Shown: positions 44,578 to 53,971 of the stretch, piece by piece | Layout of the letters: each line of letters opens with the position of its first letter | How positions within the stretch are numbered: position 1 is the stretch's first letter | Origin: Thermodesulfovibrionia bacterium | Lineage (GTDB): Bacteria; Nitrospirota; Thermodesulfovibrionia; UBA6902 | Direction: 5' to 3' | Assembly (NCBI GenBank): GCA_030646035.1 | Contig: JAUSMY010000010.1 | Coordinates: 124,001 to 188,000 of the forward strand | DNA: 64,000 nt | Notes under the pieces: generated by a model | The model's input: the letters and a program-made list of their open reading frames with translations, nothing else | Databases searched by the model: none | Told to the model about the DNA's origin: nothing | Translations under genes and position numbers: made by a program

Positions 44578-45858
44578 TCAATTTTCTGTGTTTTTATGGA
44601 TTGCCTGCTGATATATTCTTATTAATTTCTCATAATGGTCTTCAGCATTAAGATTCTTCTCAACAAATGCCCTGGCATTTCTACCCATTATTGAAACTTT
44701 GCCAGGATTATCAAGAACATATTCAAGCTTCTGACACAGATCTTGCGCATTCCCTGGCTCAAAAGTCAGTCCTGTCTCATTATCTATAACCATCTCAGGA
44801 ATTCCGCCTATTCTGGCTCCGATCAGAGGCACCCCCATTGCAAAGGTCTCAATGATCGACATCGGATAATTATCATACCATTCAGAAGGGAGAACAGCCG
44901 CAAGACTGCCTTTCATTTCATGATATACTTCTTCACTCTTAAGAAATCCTAAGAACCTCACATTATCAATGCCATCTTCCCTGACCTTCTTCTGCAGCAA
45001 CTCATTCATGGGGCCTTCACCGGCAATTCTTATTTCAAAATCCTTTTTTTTATCGTATAAAAGCTTTACAGCATCAAGCAATGTCAACAGCCCTTTTTCA
45101 ACAGAAAGCCTCCCGGCATAAATTATATAGTTTCCTTTTTCAGCATACTGACTATCGATCTTTTCATCATATTTCTTCAATTTTTCAGTATCAATAAAAT
45201 ACGGGAGGTTAACTATCTCTTTTGTGAAACCCATTTCCTCAAATTTATTCTTCAGAAACAGGCTCGGAGCTATAAAAATATCAACATTACGGTAGATGTC
45301 AAGAATCTTGTGATGAAAGTACATCTCTAAAGCAGTAAGGATACTTTTTTTATAAGATTCTTTAACGCACCTGTTCTTAACCGTCATAAAATATTTCCCA
45401 TCTGAGCATTTCTCACAGATATGCCCGCGAGTTCCCCCCCTTAAAAACAGGATATATGAACCGCATACAAGTTTGTAGTCGTGAAGGGTCATGACTATGG
45501 GAATCTTTCTCTTTTTTAACTCATGTAGAATAGACGGCGAAAATCCATGATAGATATTATGGAGATGAGCAATATCAACAGGGTATCTATCCAAGAAATC
45601 TGACAAACGGCTTCTTGCCTCAAAAGAATAAAGTATCCTCCCTGCAATCTTTAACTGATTAAATAAACTGTGCTCCGCATTTAAATCCACATACGGCATA
45701 AAATATTCACTTGTATCGCATGGAAAGTTTTTTGGCCAGTGCATCGAGAAAAAATAAGATTTATGTCCATGTTTTTCTAACAGCTCCGCTGTCATAAAAT
45801 AGTAGGTAGCAGCCCCGCCTATTATAAAATGATTGTTATTTATCTGAAGGATGTTCAT
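44578..45858 (-). CDS. GT4 family glycosyltransferase, paralogue of 29.4-30.7 kb
   Basis: A 426-residue GT-B enzyme of the same length as its paralogue. It shows INNNHFIIGGAATYYFMTAELLEKHGH, a Cys insertion ICEKCSDGKYFMTVKNRCVK, YAGRLSVEKGLLTLLDAV and EWYDNYPMSIIETFAMGVPLIGA. The gene is followed by a methyltransferase of the same family as the one downstream of the paralogue. The cassette therefore appears duplicated within the locus. No clear ribosome site is visible before the ATG at 45858. Confidence 0.87.
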   Translation of the reverse strand: MNILQINNNHFIIGGAATYYFMTAELLEKHGHKSYFFSMHWPKNFPCDTSEYFMPYVDLNAEHSLFNQLKIAGRILYSFEARSRLSDFLDRYPVDIAHLHNIYHGFSPSILHELKKRKIPIVMTLHDYKLVCGSYILFLRGGTRGHICEKCSDGKYFMTVKNRCVKESYKKSILTALEMYFHHKILDIYRNVDIFIAPSLFLKNKFEEMGFTKEIVNLPYFIDTEKLKKYDEKIDSQYAEKGNYIIYAGRLSVEKGLLTLLDAVKLLYDKKKDFEIRIAGEGPMNELLQKKVREDGIDNVRFLGFLKSEEVYHEMKGSLAAVLPSEWYDNYPMSIIETFAMGVPLIGARIGGIPEMVIDNETGLTFEPGNAQDLCQKLEYVLDNPGKVSIMGRNARAFVEKNLNAEDHYEKLIRIYQQAIHKNTEN

Positions 45859-45905
45859 AACTGTATAAACCCATGATTGGGGTTGCTACTTATTGAAAAA
45901 ACTCG

Positions 45906-47312
45906 TTAAGTTAAATTTTGTGTATCCTGCGCTTGAGACCGCAAATTGATCAGATAAGCTTCACATATAGCCATGAATATCCAAAAATAAATAGCCATAT
46001 CCCTAAAGCCTTGACCCGTTGCCCCATTTATCATAACTGATATTATTACTGTGAGAGAGACAAGTGCATAATCCTTAGCAATTGATTGAGGCAGCCTGAA
46101 GAGCTTAAAACTCATCTTTGCCCCTTTGTACATTAGATACAGGTATGAAAGAAGCCCCACAATACCTGTTTCTATCATTATTCTTAGATATTCATTATGA
46201 AGATCGACCCCGCCAACTCCGTATTGATTTATGGATGAAGAAATATTCTCCCCGGTATATATGTGAACGTATGCCTGTCCCCAGCCAAGAATCGGTTTCT
46301 GAACAAAAAGTGCCCAACCAAGTTTATTTAGTATTAACCTGTAATTTGATGAGGGATCCGGCTGCATTCTCAGCCAGATTATATTTGTCACATCAGGCCT
46401 GATCATGAGTACAAAAATACATGCCAATACAAAAACCACAACTAACTTCCGGTATCTCAATATCCCTACTACAATCAAGACAAACACAAAAGTAATCCAT
46501 GCATTACGCGCAAGGGCATTAAACAATAAGAAAGGCAACATCACAAACATGACATAACATTTCCATCTATCCTTTTGCTCTAATTGATAATAATAATATA
46601 TGGATATTACAAAAAAGATTACTATGTAAGACCCTATACTTGTTGCATGCAGGAAACCGCCAAGCCGAGGCATAGATATCTCAGAACTTATTTCCGCCTC
46701 CATATTTCTCATTATGTTGCCACCCAGCGAGGGGAAATATATTACTGCAACGAAGTATATGAACATAGGCACAAATACAGATGTTAATGCGGCTAACAGC
46801 TTCTTAGCATCTTTCATGTCTTTAAAATTATCCAGAATAATAAAATATAAAGGCATATGTGTAGACAATCTTATAATGTCACGAAATGCAAAGAATTTAT
46901 ATTTTTCTATATAAGTTAGAGAGAGCGTTACTATTCCAAAGAAAATTAATATCGGGATTGTTAATTCATATTTAAATATACGCGGTCTTTTCAAAAGCAT
47001 ATATATAACCCCATAGAGAACCCCAAAAGCAACAAATACCCCTCCTAAGTTGAACCCGGTGTATAAGCCGCCTACCCTGAATGCTAAAAATTCCTGCAGA
47101 ATACCCATTATAGGATATGTAGTAACTATAAAATACACATAAGCCCTAGGGTATCTTATAAAAATAGCGACAAGAACAACTACTACCGCCCCTACCAACA
47201 CATACGCATAGTTGTCGAGGAGAAGCAGACTGACCAGATAACTGATGAAGACCGCGATAACTAAACTACTATGTTTAAGTATCCAGGATTTGATATTAGA
47301 GATATTAACCAT
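45906..47312 (-). CDS. O-antigen ligase/polymerase family protein, Wzy-like
   Basis: A 468-residue membrane protein with about 10-12 hydrophobic segments and one long periplasmic loop before the last helices. WALFVQKPILGWGQAYVHIY and GVGGVDLHNEYLRIMIETGIVGLLSYLYLMYKG match the O-antigen ligase/Wzy signature HN-x-YL followed by a GxxG helix. With the flippase and the Wzz/BY-kinase in the same run, polymerase is more likely than ligase. Confidence 0.83.
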   Translation of the reverse strand: MVNISNIKSWILKHSSLVIAVFISYLVSLLLLDNYAYVLVGAVVVVLVAIFIRYPRAYVYFIVTTYPIMGILQEFLAFRVGGLYTGFNLGGVFVAFGVLYGVIYMLLKRPRIFKYELTIPILIFFGIVTLSLTYIEKYKFFAFRDIIRLSTHMPLYFIILDNFKDMKDAKKLLAALTSVFVPMFIYFVAVIYFPSLGGNIMRNMEAEISSEISMPRLGGFLHATSIGSYIVIFFVISIYYYYQLEQKDRWKCYVMFVMLPFLLFNALARNAWITFVFVLIVVGILRYRKLVVVFVLACIFVLMIRPDVTNIIWLRMQPDPSSNYRLILNKLGWALFVQKPILGWGQAYVHIYTGENISSSINQYGVGGVDLHNEYLRIMIETGIVGLLSYLYLMYKGAKMSFKLFRLPQSIAKDYALVSLTVIISVMINGATGQGFRDMAIYFWIFMAICEAYLINLRSQAQDTQNLT

Positions 47313-47420
47313 CTTTTATTAATTATATTTCATACCAAGAATAATGAATTGTCTAATAATCCCTTGAATGTAATTTTAAGATACCGGGAAGAACACTTCT
47401 GAAAAGCATAAGAAGAAATA

Positions 47421-48359
47421 TTAAAGGGCAGGTATATTTTTGAAATACTCACAAGTTTTTTCCAGTCCTGCATTTAACGATGTCGCAGGTTTCCAATGCA
47501 GGTATTTTTTTGCTCTTGAATAGTCGATGACACTCCTTTCCTGCTCCCCGGGTTTTGAAGGGCCATGTTTTTCTTTTATTGAAGGGCCTATTATCCTCTT
47601 AAGGGAATTGAAAATCTGATTAACAGAAGTCTCAATACCTGTGCCAACATTAAAAACATTGTCATTGAGGTTATCTTTCAGCGATAGGATATTTGCTTCA
47701 ACAACATCGTCAATATAGACATAATCCCTGGTCTGTTTCCCGTCTCCATTAATAACAGGAGATATACCGTTTAAGATCATCTTAATAAAAATGGCTACCA
47801 CACCGGCTTCCCCATGAGGATCCTGCCGAGGCCCGTAAACATTAGAATATCTAAGAGCGGTATACTCTAATCCATAAACCTTCTTATAATAGTACAAATA
47901 GTGTTCCGCAGTGAGCTTGGTTATGCCATACGGGCTGATAGGCCTTGTAGGGTGGCTTTCCGAGGCCGGAAAAACTTCCTGATCTCCATAAATAGCACCG
48001 CCTGTTGAAGCAAAAACCACTTTCTTTGTTTTATATTTAACACAATTCTGAAGAATGTTTAGTGTGCCTAATATATTTATCTTGGCATCAAAAACAGGAT
48101 CTGAAACAGAAAGCCGCACATCCTTCTGAGCCGCCTGGTGACAGACATAGCCAGGCCTCTCTATCTTAAAAACAGATTCGATCTTCGAACTTTGAATATC
48201 TAATCTGTAGAATTTAGCATGCTTGTTAATATTCCTTTTATGGCCAGTTAAAAGATTATCAACTACAACAACTTCAAAGCCTTCATCAATAAGCCGGTCT
48301 ACTATATGAGAACCGATAAAGCCTGCGCCACCGGTTACCAAGATTTTATTTTTTTTCAT
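47421..48359 (-). CDS. NAD-dependent UDP-sugar epimerase, GalE-like
   Basis: A 312-residue extended SDR. KILVTGGAGFIGSHIVDRL binds NAD, the ASTGGAIYGDQEVFP strand and YGITK (Tyr/Lys) are catalytic, and LRYSNVYGPRQDPHGEAGVVAIF and RDYVYIDDVVEA are family marks. The pattern is closest to UDP-glucose/UDP-GlcNAc 4-epimerases. It likely supplies a galacto-configured donor for the repeat unit. It lies between the polymerase and the chain-length kinase. Confidence 0.83.
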   Translation of the reverse strand: MKKNKILVTGGAGFIGSHIVDRLIDEGFEVVVVDNLLTGHKRNINKHAKFYRLDIQSSKIESVFKIERPGYVCHQAAQKDVRLSVSDPVFDAKINILGTLNILQNCVKYKTKKVVFASTGGAIYGDQEVFPASESHPTRPISPYGITKLTAEHYLYYYKKVYGLEYTALRYSNVYGPRQDPHGEAGVVAIFIKMILNGISPVINGDGKQTRDYVYIDDVVEANILSLKDNLNDNVFNVGTGIETSVNQIFNSLKRIIGPSIKEKHGPSKPGEQERSVIDYSRAKKYLHWKPATSLNAGLEKTCEYFKNIPAL

Positions 48360-48483
48360 AGCTCACTCTTATTTATTACATTGTAAAGTTAAACATTTTT
48401 AATCATTTAAAATAAGATCAAGATACAGGGTGGTGAAATATTAACCTCTAAGTAACGTGCTGAAAAATCTGATGGTAAAGACT

Positions 48484-50091
48484 TTATATATCTTTATTAT
48501 CATAATTATTGTACTCATAATACTTATAATAATAACTGATATTACCTCGAATTACCGGCAGAAAATTCAGGACAACACCTAATATGTTGCCCTTTGCAAG
48601 TTTTAAAGAATCAATAACATCTTTCAAAAGATTACGCGGGGTACTTTCTGACTTGATAATAAGTATGATAGCATCAACAAACCCTCCTAAAACTGTAACC
48701 TCAAGCGCGGTGCATATCGGAGGGCTGTCAATGATGACAATGTCATAATTATTCTTCACTGCCTCAATTAAAGTTCTGATTTTTTCATTAGCAAGCATTT
48801 CAGAAGGATTAGGAGGGATAAGTCCCCCTGGAATAATATGAAGATTAGGAAAAGATGATTCTAATATAATGTCCTCTATGCCCTTTTTATTAGAAATATA
48901 GTCAATAAGGCCAACGTCATGTTTTAACTTAAATAACTTGGCAATTAACGGGTTGAAAAGATCGGCGTCAATTAGCAATACCTTTTCACCTGATTCGGCA
49001 AATGCCCTAGACAAATATTCGCTGCAGGTAGTCTTTCCTTCCTTCCTGACAGCGCTTGTTATCAGGAAGGTCTTCAGTTGACGATCCTGTCTAAGAAAAC
49101 CTATCTTTGTCTTCATGTCTCTGAAGCTCTGCCTTATTGCATCCATACCCTTTTCTGACCATAAAATATCACTTTTTTCTTTTTTAACCGCTCCAATTAG
49201 TTCCATTTGAAGATTTTTTTTAACATCTTGCCCTGTCCTTACTGAAGTATCAAGAGATTCCAATCCATAGGCAGACATATATCCCACGATCAACCCTAAA
49301 AACAAGCTCAATATGAGAAGCATTTTTTTGTTATAACGTGATTCAAAGGAAGATTCTTTTGCTTGCTCAATTATTTTGACGCTTGCAGGCCCAAATGTTT
49401 CCATATAAGGAATAGGCTTGCCATCAAGATATTCACTTAATTCAACAATGGCGTTTCTTACCTGTTTTGCCTTTATATGATCTTCTCCATATGTTAATCG
49501 AATCTCAGAAAGTTGACGCTCAAGGTCAAAAATGAGATAAGAACGGCTGATGGAATTTGCAAGGATAACTGCACCGGCTGGACTAAAATCTGAGACACGC
49601 AATACAAACATCTTTGTGTCTTTTAGCTGTTCAACACTAATACTTGCCTTAACATCTCTAACAGCTTTACTAAAGAGCAACGACTGCTTTTGTTCAACAG
49701 GTAATGCTTCAAGTTCCTTGGAATATTTATTTATTTTTTTATTAATAAGGAACGCTTTTAATGCAGATGAAAACTTTTTCTCATAATCCAAAGGAATTTC
49801 AAAGAGTCTCAGTGCATTGACGCTTCTTTCGATAACAGGCGCTGATTTAATAATTTCGCCTTCATAAAGTGTCTTTTCACGAGTCCGAGTTTCATCATAA
49901 TAGTCTACATCTGATTTTGTCTCTCCTTCTACTAACATTAAAACAGAAGCGGAATAGCGAGGTGTATAAAGACTCAAGCTTATATAGACACTGACTACCA
50001 TAACAATAACAGATAAAAGGATTACTGCCTTGTGCCTGGAAATTATGCTGAAAAACTCACTAACCGGTTCAGACTGAAAAAAATTATTCAA
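48484..50091 (-). CDS. Wzz-domain chain-length protein fused to BY-kinase (Wzc-like)
   Basis: A 535-residue fusion. The Wzz part spans residues ~1-290, with membrane helices near 18-38 and 258-275. The cytoplasmic tyrosine kinase has Walker A SAVRKEGKTTCSEYLSRAF, Walker A' VLLIDADLFNPLI and Walker B DIVIIDSPP. The last 20 residues form a Tyr cluster (SYYYKYYEYNNY), the expected autophosphorylation site. It sets polymer length and couples synthesis to export. The frame starts with TTG behind a GGAGAA site and follows the OPX gene by 11 bases. Confidence 0.92.
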   Translation of the reverse strand: MNNFFQSEPVSEFFSIISRHKAVILLSVIVMVVSVYISLSLYTPRYSASVLMLVEGETKSDVDYYDETRTREKTLYEGEIIKSAPVIERSVNALRLFEIPLDYEKKFSSALKAFLINKKINKYSKELEALPVEQKQSLLFSKAVRDVKASISVEQLKDTKMFVLRVSDFSPAGAVILANSISRSYLIFDLERQLSEIRLTYGEDHIKAKQVRNAIVELSEYLDGKPIPYMETFGPASVKIIEQAKESSFESRYNKKMLLILSLFLGLIVGYMSAYGLESLDTSVRTGQDVKKNLQMELIGAVKKEKSDILWSEKGMDAIRQSFRDMKTKIGFLRQDRQLKTFLITSAVRKEGKTTCSEYLSRAFAESGEKVLLIDADLFNPLIAKLFKLKHDVGLIDYISNKKGIEDIILESSFPNLHIIPGGLIPPNPSEMLANEKIRTLIEAVKNNYDIVIIDSPPICTALEVTVLGGFVDAIILIIKSESTPRNLLKDVIDSLKLAKGNILGVVLNFLPVIRGNISYYYKYYEYNNYDNKDI

Positions 50092-50102
50092 CTTATTCTC
50101 CT

Positions 50103-51464
50103 TTAAAATATCCCTGCATAAGCTACTAATATATCACCGGGTTGAAGATCGATATCCGATGTAGCATCACCACTTATAACCTTTTCAATATTAATTTCCA
50201 GAGAAATATATCCAGCCTCGTTCTCCTTATGCCTTAAAACCTTAACACGAGTTGGTGAACCCCATTTGGTAAACCCTCCCGCAAGTATTATAGCTTTAAA
50301 AGCAGTCATATTATCTTTAAGAATATATTCTCCTGGCTTGTTGACTTCACCATGGACAAAATATGTTTCATCACGCTCAACAATCAAAGTATCACCAGGC
50401 TGAAGAAGTAAGTTCCCTGTTGCCTTCGCACCTGGAACACCATTAAGGTCAATTGCAATATCTTCCGCCCCGCCATCGCCATCCTGCTTATGTCTTACCA
50501 TAACTTTACCGTATAGACCTTGCTCTCTTACGCCCCCTACTACAGATATAGCCTGTAATACGGTCATGCCGGTTTCCAAGACATATTCACCTGCCCTTGT
50601 AACCTCACCATTAACAAAAAATGTCTTATTCCGCTCAACAATAACTGTGTCTTCAGGCTGAAGCATTGTATGGCCAGACGAACTGCCCACGCTATTATCT
50701 ATCAAGTTGATTTCGATATCTTTATAGCCACCCTCATGCTGCTTGCGTCTCAACTTCACATCGCCATATAGACCATCATTGCTTATTCCACCGGCAATAG
50801 TAATAGCATTTAATATAGTTATCTCTTTCCCAAGGACATATTCCCCTGGTTTATCAACTTCTCCATGGACAAAGTATGTTTTGTTACGCTCAACAATAAT
50901 GATATCATCGGGTTCAATAAGCATATCCCCTGTTGTTTTACTGCCTTCAATGGTTCCCTTAAGGTCTATTTCTATATCCTTGTATTTAATACCGTCATCT
51001 TGTTTTCTCCTCACCTTGATCTTGCCGTATATACCATCATTAGTAATGCCTCCAGTTCTTGATATTGCCTTTACTACTGTCATCCCATCCTCAAAAGGAA
51101 ATCCACCAGATTCTCTAACTTCACCATATATAAAATATTTCCTGCTCAAGGAACTTATCAAAGATACCGAAACAACAGGATACTTAATGTATCCTTTGCC
51201 CAATCCCTCAGCTATCTTTTTCTCAATCGCTGGAATACTCATGCCCTTTACATATATAGTCCCCAAATAAGGGAAGGTAATAGTCCCGTCAACAGATATA
51301 ATAGTGGTCGTTTTCAGCCCCGGCTCATTAATTACATCAATGCTGATCACATCTGACAATCCTACCTTATACTCACCAAGCGAACGAGTTTCTTTAGCGC
51401 TTAACGAAGCTGTAAAAAAGAAAATATTAAATACTGCTAATGAAAATACTAAAAGATATTTCAA
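50103..51464 (-). CDS. outer-membrane polysaccharide export (OPX) protein with four SLBB repeats
   Basis: A 453-residue exported protein with a signal peptide (residues 1-23, ending SLSAKE). The Poly_export domain is YKVGLSDVISIDVINEPGLK to about residue 105. Four SLBB repeats follow, starting near residues 108, 194, 280 and 367, each with a YFxxGEVxxxGxxxxxxxxT/IxxAIxxxGG core. Wza usually has fewer SLBB repeats and a C-terminal amphipathic helix that forms the pore; here the protein ends in DILVAYAGIF with no helix. This suggests it needs a separate beta-barrel, and one is encoded next door. TTG start with a strong GGAGGAA site. Confidence 0.92.
   Translation of the reverse strand: MKYLLVFSLAVFNIFFFTASLSAKETRSLGEYKVGLSDVISIDVINEPGLKTTTIISVDGTITFPYLGTIYVKGMSIPAIEKKIAEGLGKGYIKYPVVSVSLISSLSRKYFIYGEVRESGGFPFEDGMTVVKAISRTGGITNDGIYGKIKVRRKQDDGIKYKDIEIDLKGTIEGSKTTGDMLIEPDDIIIVERNKTYFVHGEVDKPGEYVLGKEITILNAITIAGGISNDGLYGDVKLRRKQHEGGYKDIEINLIDNSVGSSSGHTMLQPEDTVIVERNKTFFVNGEVTRAGEYVLETGMTVLQAISVVGGVREQGLYGKVMVRHKQDGDGGAEDIAIDLNGVPGAKATGNLLLQPGDTLIVERDETYFVHGEVNKPGEYILKDNMTAFKAIILAGGFTKWGSPTRVKVLRHKENEAGYISLEINIEKVISGDATSDIDLQPGDILVAYAGIF
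50112..51143 (-). repeat. four tandem SLBB-encoding repeats of about 86 codons
   Basis: The repeats begin with KYFIYGEV, TYFVHGEV, TFFVNGEV and TYFVHGEV and share the IVERNKT-type and LQPGD/LQPED ends. The second to fourth are most alike, which points to internal duplication. Confidence 0.85.
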
Positions 51465-51502
51465 GCTTTAATTCCTCCTTTATAACTTTTTGTTTTAAAA
51501 AA

Positions 51503-52669
51503 TCAGAAACCCACAGTCAATCCTGCAAGTATTGTATTTTTGGTATATACAAGTGATTGCCCTGATTCAGTAGTTTCTTTTTCTGAATGGGCATAACTCA
51601 TTATCCCTTTTATATTTTTGCTAAAAATATATGTCAGATTGATATCTGTCCCCAAAAGATCTTCACTTATATCTGATGACTCAAATCTTCCATGTCCATA
51701 AAAACCTAATAAAGAAGAGCTAAGATTTGCCGATATTTGTCTTGTAATGGCGATGCGAGACTCCCAAAAATCAAAAAGTTCTTCTCTGGAGGTATTTGCC
51801 TGCTTTCTTTTTTCAATTGAAACTTGCAAAAAAGTATTCTTAAACTCATTCGTAGCCATAACTTTCATATACCCACCCAAGCCGGAAACTTCTTTTCCTT
51901 TAATAACCTTGTCTGTAAAATTAGCTCCCCCTAATCCATGAAAAAAAAGCTGTTTCGTTATATGTTGTTTAACTCCAACACCAATTATATGCCCTGATAT
52001 TTCTGTATCAGTTCCTTCATACGCAGTCTTGGAAAATTCATAATAAGAAGTATACGTGGTAGCGGCTGAATGCATATAATCAGCAGCTACAGATACCCTG
52101 TCTGTATTTGAAGATATTATCCCGGAATCACCAGAATCTATATTTTTCCAAAAACCATTTTGGTAAGTTGCAATTGCGGATATTTGTGAACTTATATGCT
52201 TATTGTATGAAAGATTAAAATCGTTACTGTAATATTTATTGCGGCCTTGGGGTTGGCCAAAAGCATCCACAAATGTATCTGCTACAAACTTGTTGAAATA
52301 AGCATTTTTAACTCTTATCCAATCATATTCTGTAAAATGATTGGTAAAATCCAGGGTAATATCACCTGTTAAATCGTTAAAAGCATCATACTTCGAATAC
52401 AATGACTGCCAAATATTGCCTGATACAGTTAAGGTGCGGTTTTTACCTTCATATCTAAACCCCAGCTCAAGTCCCAGCTTTGTAAGATTATCTTTATAGA
52501 TAGTATTCTCTGCCGCATCGAGTGTAATGTTGTCATCATACATACTACTAATATTTATGTTGGCATATAAGTCATAAGCTTTAATATCAAATGCATATGC
52601 ATTTGAAGAGATTATCAAAAAAATAAAGATAAATAGTATTGTCCGTACTGGATTTAAGTAATGAAGCAT
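51503..52669 (-). CDS. outer-membrane beta-barrel protein of the EPS export system
   Basis: A 388-residue protein with a signal peptide (about residues 1-27, ending SSNAYA), then alternating polar/aromatic beta strands. It ends LAGLTVGF with the terminal Phe typical of beta-barrels inserted by the Bam machinery. The family resembles EpsL-like or putative exopolysaccharide porin proteins found beside OPX genes. A GGAGG site precedes the ATG. It most likely forms the outer-membrane pore for the polymer, pairing with the four-SLBB OPX protein. Exact strand number was not determined. Confidence 0.82.
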   Translation of the reverse strand: MLHYLNPVRTILFIFIFLIISSNAYAFDIKAYDLYANINISSMYDDNITLDAAENTIYKDNLTKLGLELGFRYEGKNRTLTVSGNIWQSLYSKYDAFNDLTGDITLDFTNHFTEYDWIRVKNAYFNKFVADTFVDAFGQPQGRNKYYSNDFNLSYNKHISSQISAIATYQNGFWKNIDSGDSGIISSNTDRVSVAADYMHSAATTYTSYYEFSKTAYEGTDTEISGHIIGVGVKQHITKQLFFHGLGGANFTDKVIKGKEVSGLGGYMKVMATNEFKNTFLQVSIEKRKQANTSREELFDFWESRIAITRQISANLSSSLLGFYGHGRFESSDISEDLLGTDINLTYIFSKNIKGIMSYAHSEKETTESGQSLVYTKNTILAGLTVGF

Positions 52670-52782
52670 TAATTAATAAGCCTCCAATTGCTTTTTGAAA
52701 CTATTAATTCTCCAGTATGTTAACAAAGAATTTTAAATAACTGAGAGGAAATCCTTTAAATTGTTTCATGAAAAAATATAAT

Positions 52783-53850
52783 CTAATTTTTATGAGCATA
52801 ATATGTTGTTATATAATATAAAATAAAAAAAGAAAAAAATACAAAAAAGAGATAATATTCAGGGACCTTGCAGAGTGTTCCTACAATTCCAAGCAATGAA
52901 AAACCAGCGCATAAACAAAGAATGACTATAACAGCGCTTTTCACACTAAGACCATACTGTAAAAGAATATGATGTAAATGATTTTTATCAGCTGAAAAAG
53001 GGTTCTTTCCTCTTATTAACCTTCTGACCATAACAGTTAACGTGTCAACAATCGGTACTGTCAACACTAATAATGCAGCAACAGGTGGAACTAAAGAATC
53101 ATGTTTTTGTGTTATGTATATAGCTAAAAAAGCAAGTGAGAATCCCAGAAAAAAACTCCCTGCGTCTCCCATAAATAATTTAGACGGGTACCAGTTATAT
53201 CTGAGAAATCCTATGACTGCGCCACATAAAGAGATGCTCAGCAACAGCATGTTCATCTGTTGATTATGATAGGCGAGAAAAGCAAACGCTATAAAAGATA
53301 CCAGAGCAATACCACCGGCCAGCCCATCAAGACCATCTATCATATTGATCGCATTAACAACACCCACTGTACAGAATATCGTTACAGGAGCTATGGCAAA
53401 TATACCAATATTGATAGAGCCGAAAGTGAGAAGATTACCTAAAGAAATAAGAGCGGTATCGCTGTAATGAAGCATAATAGCAACTGCCAATATCTGCATC
53501 ACAAATTTCCAGTTATGATGCAGTTCCTTGAAGTCATCCAACACCCCGGTTATGCCGAGTATAATGACAGCAGAGTAATACCCTCTTAAATTTAAATCTT
53601 CCGGGGGGACAAACAAAATACTGCTTAAAGAAACAACGATGAGCATTCCTATTCCCCCAACCAACGGTTTTGGAATATCATGTACCTTACGCTTATTGTC
53701 CGGAGAATCCATTAAACTATACTTTATATCTGGAGACTCTTCTTTAGTGACAAAAAATGTTGATGCAATATGCATTAATTTGGGAAGAATATAAATAGTT
53801 CCTAAAAGTGTTGTTATGAATATGAGAAACGCCTTGATAATTATAATCAT
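52783..53850 (-). CDS. WecA/MraY-type undecaprenyl-phosphate GlcNAc-1-phosphate transferase
   Basis: About 355 residues with roughly ten membrane helices. VHDIPKPLVGGIGML, GVLDDFKELHHNWKF, NAINMIDGLDGLAGG and WYPSKLFMGDAGSFFLGF are diagnostic for the PNPT family that starts glycans on undecaprenyl phosphate. The ATG at 53850 is preferred because GGAG lies six bases upstream; ATG 53853 or TTG 53862 are alternatives. It is divergent from trpF and forms one end of the assembly/export run. It is the second initiating enzyme in the window. Confidence 0.88.
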   Translation of the reverse strand: MIIIIKAFLIFITTLLGTIYILPKLMHIASTFFVTKEESPDIKYSLMDSPDNKRKVHDIPKPLVGGIGMLIVVSLSSILFVPPEDLNLRGYYSAVIILGITGVLDDFKELHHNWKFVMQILAVAIMLHYSDTALISLGNLLTFGSINIGIFAIAPVTIFCTVGVVNAINMIDGLDGLAGGIALVSFIAFAFLAYHNQQMNMLLLSISLCGAVIGFLRYNWYPSKLFMGDAGSFFLGFSLAFLAIYITQKHDSLVPPVAALLVLTVPIVDTLTVMVRRLIRGKNPFSADKNHLHHILLQYGLSVKSAVIVILCLCAGFSLLGIVGTLCKVPEYYLFFVFFSFFILYYITTYYAHKN

Positions 53851-53971
53851 CATAAACTCCAACTCATTTATTTATATTACAAAATCCACCAGATAAATTC
53901 ACAATTTCTAAAATATGCCGTCAATTCTCTTGTGTTTTTGTTAAAATTGCTCGAATAATATGTGTTAAACT

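Noticed and set aside
52670-52782. Sigma-54 promoter (TGGC-N-TGC type) for the export genes
   Set aside because: Read on the minus strand, this spacer and the other main spacers lack a convincing -24/-12 pair.
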